In this document: positions 55,501 through 64,000 of the stretch, one piece after another
How positions within the stretch are numbered: position 1 is the first letter of the stretch
How the letters are laid out: every line of letters starts with the position of its first letter
Assembly: GCF_027409185.1 (NCBI RefSeq)
Contig: NC_084469.1
Location: 102,611,835 to 102,675,834 of the forward strand
Length of the DNA: 64,000 nt
DNA from: Cynocephalus volans
Taxonomy: Eukaryota; Chordata; Mammalia; Dermoptera; Cynocephalidae
Direction of reading: 5' to 3'
Notes under the pieces: model-generated
The model's input: the letters and a program-made list of their open reading frames with translations, nothing else
Told to the model about the DNA's origin: nothing
Databases searched by the model: none
Made by a program: the position numbers and the translations under genes

Positions 55501-58129
55501 GAGGGGAAGTGGACGTGCTGGGTGAGATTTGCATACCCTGGGGACACTCATTACCTCCCTGGTATAAGCATAGACTCGCAACACAGCAAGATCTGAGCAC
55601 CAGCCCTCTTGCTTCACCAGCAACCTCTGACCCTGGACAAAAGGGTAGACCAGTTGGCAAATATCCCGGAATGCCAGCTAACTTATTAGAAATATTAGAA
55701 ATAAACTGAAACCTGGGGGTGGGGTGGGTTTTATGGAATAGAAGTTCTCACATATGGAGAAAACCATATGTGGTTGGGAAAATTTGATGAGTCACTTGGG
55801 GAAGGGATCATGATGAGGAAAAAGTCATGGTCCCTAAACCTTCCTTAGAGGGTAGGTGTGGTTGTTTTGATGCAATTTTGGGTCAGAGTTGAATTGCTCA
55901 TGCATTAAAGGGGATGCTGTTCCCAGGGGCCCTATCCCCCACCCAGGACTCAGGGTCCCCTTAACAAATGCTACACTGTGCTTAAAGATCATCAAGGCTC
56001 CAAATTTGTCTACTCAAGATACCTTGGACTAGCCCCAGACTTGGAGTTGGGGGTGAGGTAATTCAAAGCATGTCCCATAAGAGTGACACTAGAAGAGTTG
56101 AGTGCCTTCACAGTAACCCTCAGCGCCCCCTTCCTTAGTGAATAATGCTGGAGTGGGCCTGGTGGGGCCCCTGGAGGGGATTAGCACAGCTGCCATGCAG
56201 AACGTCTTTGACACCAACTTTTTTGGGACTGTCCGTCTGGTCAAAGCTGTGCTTCCAGCCATGAAGAGGAGGCGACAGGGCCACATTGTGGTGGTCAGCA
56301 GTGTCATGGGGCTGCAAGGTGAGCCCTGGAGACTCACTCCTGGAAATTCCCCCCGTGTCTAGCCCTCCCCAGACTGGAAGGATGGCAAATAGGTTTTAGG
56401 TCATATTCCGAATGATCCTGGAGAGCTGTACTGAAAGGATTCTAAAGCTCAGAAGGAGAAAGTATGGGGATAGATTAACTATGTCTGCCATGGTATAAGA
56501 ATAGGCAGTGATGGTATACATGTCTTAACAGCTATCCACATCCCAGCCTCAACCCCACTTCTGGATACCCTCCAAAATCTGTCCCAACCACCCTCCAAAA
56601 CCCAGAGGAACATCAAAACTCTTTCTCCTGAGACTCCTCCTTTCCAAACACCACCCCACTAGGCCCTAGAGATGTCTGGATTCAGGTCTCTGAGGCTCAG
56701 GAGAAAAAGAGCAATGATTGATTAGCAATGTCTGCTATGGACTTACTCTGGAGGTCTCCTACTTGCCATCCCTGCTCCTGGGTCTTTCCTCCTTGGACCC
56801 CTGTAGACTCCCTTTCTCCCCCTGGAAATTTCCTGGGGTCTTCCCCAATCCTCAGCAGTCACTTAAGGATCCATCCTACTTGTCACCCTGCCATCGAGAA
56901 ACTGCATCTACTAGGAATGACAAGGGCCCTACTGATGAAGCTTTTCCCAGGGACCCTGGGGATCCCTTACCCAGGTAGCCTAGGGGGTTAGAGAATGAAG
57001 GGAAATAGGGGGTTTCCTGGGACTAGGTACAGCTGGGAAGAGGTGGCACCTGGAACCCCAGGACAAGCCTATCCTGACCCTAAATTCTCCCATCCCACAA
57101 CGCCATTCACCCATCACATTGGTGCTAGATATCCCTCCTTCTGATCCTCAAATCCTCTTTGCTCTGTCTCCCAAAGACCCCATCACTCTGGGACCCACAA
57201 AGCCCATCACCCAGACCACCCCAAAAGTCCTCCTCCTTCCAATCCTCTCAGGTGTCGTCTTCAATGACATCTATGCAGCCTCCAAGTTTGCCCTGGAGGG
57301 ATTCTTTGAGAGCCTCGCTATCCAGCTGCTCCAATTCAACATCTTGTGAGGCGGGCACTTGGGCACAGAGGGGGATGTGGAGTCAGTGGCAGGAAATGGA
57401 ATCAGTATAGAGGGAAACAGAGGCATTGGAAGGGGACAGAGCAGTAACTGCAGATAGGGCAGTGATAAGAAAAGGCAGTGATGGGAAAATAGAAGCAGTG
57501 GAATGGGATGGGGTGGGGGCAATGATGGGGGGAATTGGGAGTGAAGAGGAAAGGGGGGTAGTAATGGGCAAAATGGGGCAGTGAGTGGGTTGGGGCACCA
57601 GACCCACTCCCCCGGCCCCTGTCCCCAGCATCTCCCTGGTGGAGCCGGGTCCAGTGATCACTGAGTTTGAGGGGAAGCTCCTGGCGCAGGTCTCTGCAGC
57701 GGAGTTTCCAGGCACCGATCCTGAAACGCTGTGCTACTTCCGGGACCTCTACCTCCCAGCCTCCAGGGATCTCTTCCGCTCCGTGGGACAGAGTCCACAG
57801 GCCGTGGTCCAGGTGGGTGGGGACCCACCGCAGCAAGACATGGGTCTCGTTTGGGGGGAGGAGACTCTCTGGGTCCCAGAGCTCAGGGCTCCACCCCACA
57901 GGCCATTGTCAAGGTCATCAACTCGTCCCGACCACCCCTGCGCCGACAGACCAATGTTCGCTACAGCCCGCTGACCATGCTCAAAGCTGTGGACCCCTCC
58001 GGTCGCCTGTATGTGCTAAGCAGCCACCGCCTCCTCTTCCGCTGGCCACGCCTCCTCAACCTTGGCCTTCGATGCCTGGCCTGTGGCTGCCTCCGATCCC
58101 AAGTGTCACCCGACCCTCCCCACCCCTAA
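52535..58129 (+). CDS. RDH8: RDH8, photoreceptor all-trans-retinol dehydrogenase, complete
   Basis: A short-chain dehydrogenase of photoreceptor outer segments that reduces all-trans-retinal to retinol with NADPH after photobleaching. Exons: 52535-52637, 55360-55521, 56139-56318, 57252-57345, 57629-57812, 57902-58129. All introns are GT-AG and the frame is kept, giving 951 nt and 316 residues against 311 in human. Cofactor motif ISGCSSGIG (10-18), NNAG (90-93), catalytic serine in VSSVMG (about 143) and YAASK (Tyr156, Lys160) are all present, so the enzyme should be active. Near the C-terminus CLACGC (299-304) offers cysteines for lipidation. The start ATG has a strong Kozak context (AACATGG). 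Relative to human there is one extra Gly (IQGGEVDVL) and a four-residue C-terminal extension. Confidence 0.96.
52800..53110 (-). repeat. L2 LINE (RDH8 intron 1)
   Basis: CATCCAACAAATATTTCTTGAGCACCTACTGGGTGCCAGGCACTGTTCTGGGTGCTGG...GACAATAAACAG is the reverse-oriented L2 3' end. A reverse MIR lies at about 53520-53720. Confidence 0.75.
53880..54610 (+). repeat. MIR SINE split by an LTR insertion (RDH8 intron 1)
   Basis: The MIR 5' part (about 53890-54020, ending GTATAATGGGGATAATAACTTTAACC) resumes at about 54532 (GACCTAATTCACAGGGTTCTCGTGAG...TAGCACATAGTAAGTGTTCAGTAAA). In between lies the element listed next. Confidence 0.65.
54022..54530 (-). mobile_element. MLT1-like MaLR LTR inserted in a MIR
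   Basis: TGTTCTAGTTACGATTGCT...GTGGCATAAAACAACTGCAATCC...TTCAGGAAGGGCTCAGCTAGGCAGGTCTGGCTCAAGG follows the MLT1 reverse complement. The boundaries are approximate. Confidence 0.55.
54850..55195. repeat. (TGGA)n/(GGATGAAT)n microsatellite next to RDH8 exon 2
   Basis: Interrupted GGATGGATGAATGGGTGG units. It begins at the TGAATGAATGG tail of an L2 3' end (about 54740-54880), so it probably grew from that tail. It ends about 165 nt before the exon 2 acceptor. Confidence 0.85.
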
Positions 58130-58710
58130 ACAGCCTGGTCTTTTGAATCCACACTGGACTCAGTGGGCCATACAGACTCTTCATTCATTCATTTAGCAAA
58201 CTCTGCCTCACCTGTTCTGTTCCTGAGCATTACCAGGACCCCAGAAAGACCTCAGCCTCAAGGCATAGACACCTCCATGATCAGGCCTGGAGCAGAGAGA
58301 CCCCAGGACCCTGGACTGAGGAACCCAGAGCAGGAAGCCAAAGCTGTGTCTGGGAAGTCAAGGGAGGCTTCCTGGAGGAGGGGGCATTGTCATCGATCTT
58401 GAAGAACAAGACAAATTCTGCCTCATTCAACCTCATGACTTCAATAACCTGAACCTGGGAGTACAGGAATGTTCCAGAACCAATACCCTCCCTCCTCGTC
58501 CCCCCAGCATACACCCAGAGCTGGGTGGACCAAGGGATCTTCACATTCCTGGTCACACACCCTATCAGCAAAATGTGTTTTTGCACACACACCGACAGTT
58601 TAGTTTTTCCATTAAATATGTATTTATAACCACAAGCTGTAGTTATATTATTATACTTAATAAAACTTAATTTTTTAGACTTAAATAAAAAATTAAAAGG
58701 CAATAAGTGT
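58130..58710 (+). other. RDH8: RDH8 3' UTR
   Basis: From the TAA at 58127-58129 to one of three candidate polyadenylation hexamers: ATTAAA at 58611-58616, AATAAA at 58659-58664 and AATAAA at 58684-58689. A CATTCATTCATTTAG run occurs at 58184-58196. Confidence 0.65.
58659..58664 (+). terminator. RDH8: RDH8 polyadenylation signal AATAAA (main candidate)
   Basis: The first canonical hexamer after the stop codon, in AT-rich sequence. A second is 25 nt further on. Confidence 0.6.
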
Positions 58711-58789
58711 TCCCCCTGAAGCTCCCAAGTTGGTGTTCCTGAGTATCCTGGCCCTCATCCAGAGACCTCAGAAGCAAATGGACTCTGGC

Positions 58790-58910
58790 TTTAAATGCTG
58801 GCTCTGCTCTTGCTTGCTGGGTCACTCTGGGCAGGTGACTGCCTCATCACATGCTCTGTAAAGCAGGCTAGCAATAACGCATGCTGAAATGACAGGAAAA
58901 GTCCCCTTCA
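58790..58910 (+). repeat. MIR SINE fragment
   Basis: GACTCTGGCTTTAAATGCTGGCTCTGCTCTTGCTTGCTGGGTCACTCTGGGCAGGTGACTGCC is plus-oriented MIR. Confidence 0.65.
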
Positions 58911-59046
58911 CTGTTCCATTTCACTTGAAATTCACTTGTGATTGATGTTCAGCTACTACCTTTGAATGCCAGTCTCTGGGAGAAGTCTTATTAGTGTCAT
59001 TTCATCCACCTTGCAGCCTTACAAGATGGAGTTACCCATAATCTCC

Positions 59047-59443
59047 TGCAGTAGATTGAATGGCCCCCCAAAGTCACTAAAGCTTAATCCTCATTGTAAC
59101 TGGTGAGGGTGGGAAATCCTATTATGGTCATTGAAAGGTGGGGCCTTGAAGAGGTGATTGGATTCTGATGACCATGCCCTAATGAATGGATTGATAATGG
59201 TGGTCATGGGCGTGGTTCTGAGGGCTTTAACAGGAGAGCACATGCGAGTCTCTCTCTTCTCTGCTCCACTCTTTTCTGCCGTGTAAGACCCCTGCATTGC
59301 TGTAAAGCCCCTACCCAAGAAGATCCTTACCACACATGTTCTCTGGACGTTAGACTTCCCAGCCTGTAAGCAATAAATTTTTTTTCTTATAAATCACCCA
59401 GTTTGGGTATTTATGTTATAAGCAACAGAAATGGGCTAATACA
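59047..59443 (+). mobile_element. LTR, MaLR-like (copy A)
   Basis: TGCAGTAGATTGAATGGCCCCCC...CAATAAATTTTTTTTCTTATAAATCACCCAG...GGGCTAATACA, 397 bp. The flanks TCTCC and CCTCC are a one-mismatch 5-bp duplication. No internal genes. Confidence 0.7.
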
Positions 59444-59761
59444 CCTCCCCAGTTCACAAATAAGAAACCAAGGTTGGGGGAGTAGAGGAGATGGTGAGAA
59501 TTGAACCCAGATCTGTTCAGCTCCCAAGCCCATGTCATGTTCAGTCTGTGCTGGTCTTCAGGGGTCTCTAATGGCCTCTTCTAGGAAAAAGGAAACAGTC
59601 TGAGGTCCTACAAAGATGTCTCTTCAAGTCTGTGCAGAGATAATGGAGGCTACTTTTGCTCAGTATTTTTTGTCAAATTCACCCCTCCCCCAGCCCCTAT
59701 ATAGGATTTTTGAAGCAATGTTGGAATACCTGCAAAAGAATATATGAAATTAGATAGCAGT

Positions 59762-60184
59762 TGCTGTAGATTGGATGCCCCCCACCCCCACTCCACCACC
59801 TGCCCCAACCTCATTGAGGCTTAATCCTCATTGTAACTGGTGAGGGTGGGAAATCCTATTATGGTAATTGAAAGATGGGGCCTTGAAGAGGTGATTAGAT
59901 TGTAGGACTGTGCCATAGTGAATGGATTAATAATGGTGGTCAGGGGCGTGGTTCTGAGGGCTTTAAAAGGAGAGTGCATGAGGAGGGTGGTCTCTCTCTG
60001 CTCCACCATTTTTACAGTGTGATACTCTGCCATCACTGTCACCATCACCAAGGCTCTCACCAGACGTGTTCCCTGGACTTTGGGCTTCCCAGCCTCAGAA
60101 ACTGTAAGCAATAAATTTCATTTTCTTATAAATCATCCAGTTCTGGGTATTTTTTTAAATGAGCAACAGAAACAGACTAATACA
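59762..60184 (+). mobile_element. LTR, MaLR-like (copy B), inserted in an L1 3' end
   Basis: TGCTGTAGATTGGATGCC...CAATAAATTTCATTTTCTTATAAATCATCCAG...CAGACTAATACA, 423 bp, the same subfamily as copy A. The left flank (AATTAGATAGCAGT) and the right flank (GTGGTAATGGTTGCACAACC) join into L1 3' sequence when the LTR is removed. Confidence 0.7.
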
Positions 60185-60310
60185 GTGGTAATGGTTGCAC
60201 AACCTTGTGAATATACGAAGACCCACTGAATTGGGCACTTTGAAGTGGCAAATTATATGGTGAAAGTTAATGGTGAATTATATCTTAATAAAAATTAACT
60301 TTAAAAAAAA
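60185..60310 (+). mobile_element. L1 3' end remnant
   Basis: GGTAATGGTTGCACAACCTTGTGAATATACGAAG...CACTGAATTGGGCAC...TTATATCTTAATAAAAATTAA is the final part of an L1M 3' UTR. Confidence 0.7.
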
Positions 60311-60324
60311 AATTTTTTTTTCTT

Positions 60325-60415
60325 TTTAGTGGTTGGCCAGTACGGGGATCCAAACCCCTGACCTTGATGTTATAACACCATGCTCTAACCACTTAGCTAA
60401 CTGGTCAGGCCCCCC
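60325..60415 (-). mobile_element. tRNA-Ile-derived SINE
   Basis: T-rich start (tail), GGCCAGTACGGGGATCCAAACCCCTGACCTTGATGTTATAACACCATGCTCTAACCACTTAGCTAACTGGTCAGGCC on the plus strand. It is located directly against the L1 A-tail. Confidence 0.8.
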
Positions 60416-60649
60416 CAAAAATATTAAGCACATGTGTGCTGGAGGTGTTCGATTTGCCCCAGCAGCTCACCTGCAGATTACGTCAACCGACTTCCTCAAA
60501 CTTTGGCTTCTTTTTAGGTTGGGTTCTACCAATGGGAGGCACCAGCAGATCAGAGAAAGACCAGGGTCTCACCCCAAAGGCCTCCACTGAATTGTGTCCA
60601 AGATTTCCTTGCTTTTTAAAAAATTCCCTTAACTATATTATTTTATATA

Positions 60650-60745
60650 TTTATTATTTTGGCAGCTGGTCAGTATGTGGAACCAAACCCTTGACCTTGG
60701 TGTTACAAGGCTGTGCTCTAACCAACTGAGCTAACAGACCAGCCC
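60650..60745 (-). mobile_element. tRNA-Ile-derived SINE
   Basis: GGCAGCTGGTCAGTATGTGGAACCAAACCCTTGACCTTGGTGTTACAAGGCTGTGCTCTAACCAACTGAGCTAACAGACCAGCCC on the plus strand. The flanking AACTATATTATTTTA and AACTAAATTATTTTA copies form a duplication with one mismatch. Confidence 0.85.
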
Positions 60746-61071
60746 AACTAAATTATTTTAAAGGAAAAACTTATCTCCCTGCTGAGAAGTCATCATCATC
60801 ATCCTAAGTAGAAGCTGTACTCACTATTTATTTGCAGGTGAGATGTACAGTGGGGAGTGGCGGATTTGGTGGGGGGACGTGATTGAACCTGGGGCTTTAG
60901 CTGCTGTCCTGCACCCCCATCTTGTTCCTCTCTATTCTCCAAGGTTGATGATGCCATAAGCCCCCAGCATCCATCCCATAAATTGCTTTGCTGCTCAAAG
61001 CACCCTGAGTCGGTTTCTGTTGCATGTAAGAAAGAATCATCATAACTGCAAATGGCAACTATAAAAACAAA

Positions 61072-61160
61072 TGCATGGTTAGAGCACGGTGTTGATAACA
61101 CCAAGGTCAAGGGTTTGGGTCCACATACTGGCCAGCCACCAAAAAAACATTTTTTTTTTT
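61072..61160 (+). mobile_element. tRNA-Ile-derived SINE, 5'-truncated
   Basis: GCATGGTTAGAGCACGGTGTTGATAACACCAAGGTCAAGGGTTTGGGTCCACATACTGGCCAGCCACC and an A7 tail. Confidence 0.8.
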
Positions 61161-61264
61161 GCAGTGGGGGTGGGGAGTGGGAGGGAGCTACTATTAAATT
61201 GTAGCCTGATGCTATTGCAGACCAATGGAGATCAGCCAACTTTCAAAAGCAGTTAGAGACACGC

Positions 61265-61615
61265 CACCCTTTAGCTCTTGACTTCTATACTTATGCATCC
61301 TTCCCCCAGTCTTCCCCATCTTTGCAAAGATAAGTCTAGTTACTCAGGCCAAAATTCTTGGAGTCACTTCAAGTTCCTCTCTCTCATACCTCGCAGCAAA
61401 TCTAATAATCCTCACAGGTATGTTCCCTTGACCTACAAAATATATTCATCACCAACCACTTCTCAACACCTTCCCGGCCCCTCACCTGGTCCAGCCAACA
61501 TCGCTTCTCACCTGGTGTGTTGCACCAGCTCCTACCTCTCATGTCCCTCATTCTGCATCTGCCCCCCTACAATCCATTCTCTTCACAACAGCCCAGAGAA
61601 TCCTTTATAAAATCT
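61265..61615 (+). repeat. L2 LINE fragment
   Basis: CAGGCCAAAATTCTTGGAGTCACTTCAAGTTCC...GGTCCAGCCAACATCGCTTCTCACCTGG is L2-like internal sequence. Confidence 0.5.
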
Positions 61616-61675
61616 TTTGAATAGGTAAAGCATTCACAATGTTTAAAATAAAGGGGGGGGATATTTATTTTTCTT

Positions 61676-61786
61676 TTGTTTTGGTTTTGTTTTTGTTTTG
61701 GCAGCTGTCTGGTAAGGGATCTGAACCCTTGACCCTGGTGTTATAACACCACACTCTAACCAGCTGAGCTACCTGGCTGGCCCTGG
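61676..61786 (-). mobile_element. tRNA-Ile-derived SINE
   Basis: TTTTGTTTTGG tail, then CAGCTGTCTGGTAAGGGATCTGAACCCTTGACCCTGGTGTTATAACACCACACTCTAACCAGCTGAGCTACCTGGCTGGCC on the plus strand. Confidence 0.85.
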
Positions 61787-61939
61787 AGGACATATTTTTA
61801 AAAAATCAATTCTCCTATCTCCCCCTTTACTTCAACTGTCCACTTCTTGACACCTCACCCCCACCTGTTATAACCTGACTGGGTTTTCTATCCAGATTGT
61901 TATGATTATACCAGAAAAAAAAAAAAAAACCTGATGACT

Positions 61940-62355
61940 TGATAAACAAACATACGGTGGAATATGATTCAGCCCTAAATAGGAAGGGAATTCTGACACA
62001 TGCTACAACATGAATGAACCTTGAGGACATTATGCTAATTGAAATAAGCCAGACACAAAAGGACAAATACTGTATGATTCCACCCATAGGAGGTCCCTAG
62101 AGTCGTCAGATCCACAGAGACAGAAAGTAGAATGGGGGGTGCCAGGGGCTTGGGAGGGAGATAGGGTGTGAGTGTTTAATGGGGACAGAGTTTCAGTTTG
62201 GGAACTTGAGAAACTTCTGGAGATGATGGTGGTGATGGCCGCACAGCAATGTGAATAAACTTAACACCACTGAACTGTACACTTAAAAATGGTTAAGATG
62301 GTAAATTTTGTTATATACATTTTATCACAATTTTTAAAATAAACAGTATTTTAGT
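61940..62355 (+). mobile_element. L1 3' end
   Basis: GGTGGAATATGATTCAGCCCTAAATAGGAAGGG...TGAACCTTGAGGACATTATGCTAATTGAAATAAGCCAGACAC...ACTGAACTGTACACTTAAAAATGG is a well-preserved L1 3' UTR. Confidence 0.85.
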
Positions 62356-62364
62356 GAAAAAAAC

Positions 62365-63060
62365 TGCATTTGTACTTCTTAAAAAACTTTTTCACTGAAA
62401 GTAGCATCCTATACACATGGATGTAAGCTTCAGCTCTGTCCTTGAATAATATACCTTGGAGGATATTTTGTATTAGCCCAAGCAGATGTCTTCATTCTTT
62501 TGCAGATCTGCAATATATTCCATTGTGTAGATGAACAGTAATTTATGCAACTCATCCTCTACTGATAGATCTTTGAGCTCTCTCCAATTTTTTGCTGTTA
62601 TATAAATGGTTGCAATGAATAACCATGTGTGTGCATACATCATTTCAAACATGTGCAAGTGTTTCTGCCATGAGATTACTTGGCCAAATAATCTGAGCAT
62701 TTGTAATTGTTATGAATATTATCAAGTTCATCTTTATCCTAGATGACCAGTGTGCACACATTAGCTTCATAGCTTCCCCACAACTTCACCATGCAATGTG
62801 TTAGCAGTCTTCTGAATTTATGCCAATCTGATGGATAAAAATTGATATATCATATTTAACTTATCTTTCTCTAATTATGAGTGAGGCCAAATGTCTTTTC
62901 CTATGTTAAAGAACCTTTTGTGTTTCATTTTTTGTAGATATTCTGATCACACCTTCGCCCACTTTTTTCCCTATTGGATTGTTGATATTTTTATTGTTAA
63001 TTCCTAGTAACTCTTTACATATTAAGATTAGGAAGTCTGCTATGAAGGGCAAAAATTTTT
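62365..63060 (-). mobile_element. L1 fragment, reverse orientation
   Basis: TTTTTTGCTGTTATATAAATGGTTGCAATGAATAACC...GCCAATCTGATGGATAAAAATTGATATATCA...GGATTGTTGATATTTTTATTGTTAATTCC. It is inverted relative to the L1 just left of it. Confidence 0.65.
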
Positions 63061-63219
63061 CCCAATTTGCTTTTTATTTTTTGAACTGTTCTGTAGTGGT
63101 TGTTGGCCTTAATGTTTATGTTGTAGAATCATTAGTCTTTTTAATTATTGTTATTTTTTTACTTTTGGATTTCAAGCCATAATAAGAAAAGATATATCCA
63201 GACTGATTCTGTTAAAACA

Positions 63220-63775
63220 GAAAGATAATGTCACTCCTCTTTTCAAAACTCTTCAGTGGCTTCCTGTCTTATTTAGATTCAAATCCATAACTACAAGACC
63301 TCCTGGGTGATCTGACCACTGAATATCCATCACTGAATGTCTCCTACTTTCTTTCCATCTCCCACTCCATTCCAGCCACACTGACCTCCAACACTGACTG
63401 TTTCTTAAACACTCCACGCACACTCCAACCTCAGGGCCTTCGCACTTACTCTTCCCTCTGCCTAGAATGCTTTTTCCAAATAGCCACATGGCTCCCTCCT
63501 TCACCTTCCTCAGGTTTTCAAATGTCACCTCCTCAGAGAGGCCTCCCTGATCACCGCAAGATAGCACCCTGTCACTCTATCCCCTTAACCTGCTTTATTT
63601 CCCAACATCCAGACTTTACTACACTTGTTTCTTGTCTGTCTCCACCCACCAGAATGTCAGCTCGATGGGGGAAGGGATTGTTATCTGCTTGCTCACAGCC
63701 ACATCACTGGTCCCTACAACAGAAGGTGGCCCAGGGTAGGCACTCAATAAACATCTAAGTGAATGAATGAGTGGG
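63220..63775 (+). repeat. L2 LINE 3' end, nearly complete
   Basis: CTCCATTCCAGCCACACTGACCTCC...CTCAGGGCCTTCGCACTTACTCTTCCCTCTGCC...ATGTCACCTCCTCAGAGAGGCCTCCCTGATCACC...GGCACTCAATAAACATCTAAGTGAATGAATGAG. Confidence 0.85.
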
Positions 63776-63911
63776 TGAATTAATGTGCCAGAAAGAGACT
63801 GTCTCCTTGACCTAACAAGAAGGATGTATTTCTTTTTCTTTTTCTGAGTTATTTTTGTTTTGTTTTTGCATTGTTTTTTGTTTGTTTTTCTAAGAAGGAA
63901 TTTTTTTTTTT

Positions 63912-64000
63912 CCTGGAGGCTGGCCAGTACCGGGATCTGAGCCTTTGACCTTGGTGTTGTAACACAGCACTGTAACCAACTGATATGACAAGCCAGCCCC
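63912..64000 (-). mobile_element. tRNA-Ile-derived SINE at the window edge
   Basis: CCTGGAGGCTGGCCAGTACCGGGATCTGAGCCTTTGACCTTGGTGTTGTAACACAGCACTGTAACCAACTGATATGACAAGCCAGCCCC on the plus strand, with a T-rich tail at 63835-63912. It may run a few bases past 64000. Confidence 0.8.

Noticed and set aside
58700-64000. Possible further gene downstream of RDH8
   Set aside because: Every substantial block is accounted for by L1, L2, MIR, LTR or SINE sequence, and no exon with matching splice sites was seen.

Overview
This is ordinary nuclear DNA from a placental mammal: vertebrate exon-intron structure, GT-AG introns, CpG islands at first exons, and MIR, L2, L1 and MaLR-type LTR repeats. Three protein genes can be read, in the order known from human 19p13.2. 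They are OLFM2 (minus strand, first coding exon only), COL5A3 (minus strand, complete) and RDH8 (plus strand, complete). There is no Alu. Instead about a dozen short SINEs have a body that reads like tRNA-Ile followed by an A-rich tail. That matches the CYN SINEs described from colugos (Dermoptera), so a flying lemur is my best guess at the source. The genus call is inference; the mammalian assignment is secure.

Layout. 1-928: OLFM2 intron 1 and exon 1. 640-1330: OLFM2 CpG island and promoter. 1330-14690: an intergenic block of about 13 kb made mostly of old repeats, plus one repeat-free, TAAT-rich island at about 10790-11055 that looks like a developmental enhancer. 14695-50710: COL5A3, for which I placed all 67 coding exons. 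Each splice junction keeps the frame and the sum is 5229 nt, or 1742 residues plus stop. 50600-51010: COL5A3 promoter CpG island. 52535-58129: RDH8 in six coding exons, 316 residues. 58700-64000: repeats only (two related LTRs, L1 and L2 3' ends, several SINEs).

COL5A3 encodes pro-alpha3(V) collagen, a fibrillar procollagen chain secreted to the extracellular matrix. It has a signal peptide, an N-terminal TSPN/LamG domain, a lysine/arginine-rich linker peculiar to this chain, a short collagenous segment, an uninterrupted triple helix of 336 Gly-X-Y triplets in exons 14-62, a furin-type site and a C-propeptide. RDH8 is the photoreceptor all-trans-retinol dehydrogenase of the visual cycle. OLFM2 is a secreted olfactomedin. 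The three are neighbours by conserved synteny, not members of a shared pathway. COL5A3 and RDH8 are divergent, with start codons 1.8 kb apart.

I found no undescribed biological system. Points worth a second look are the candidate enhancer, the RDH8 C-terminal tail that carries a VxPx-like motif internally, a NAGNAG acceptor and a GC-AG intron in COL5A3, very long pyrimidine tracts against two COL5A3 acceptors, and an unusual density of degenerate minisatellites in COL5A3 introns.
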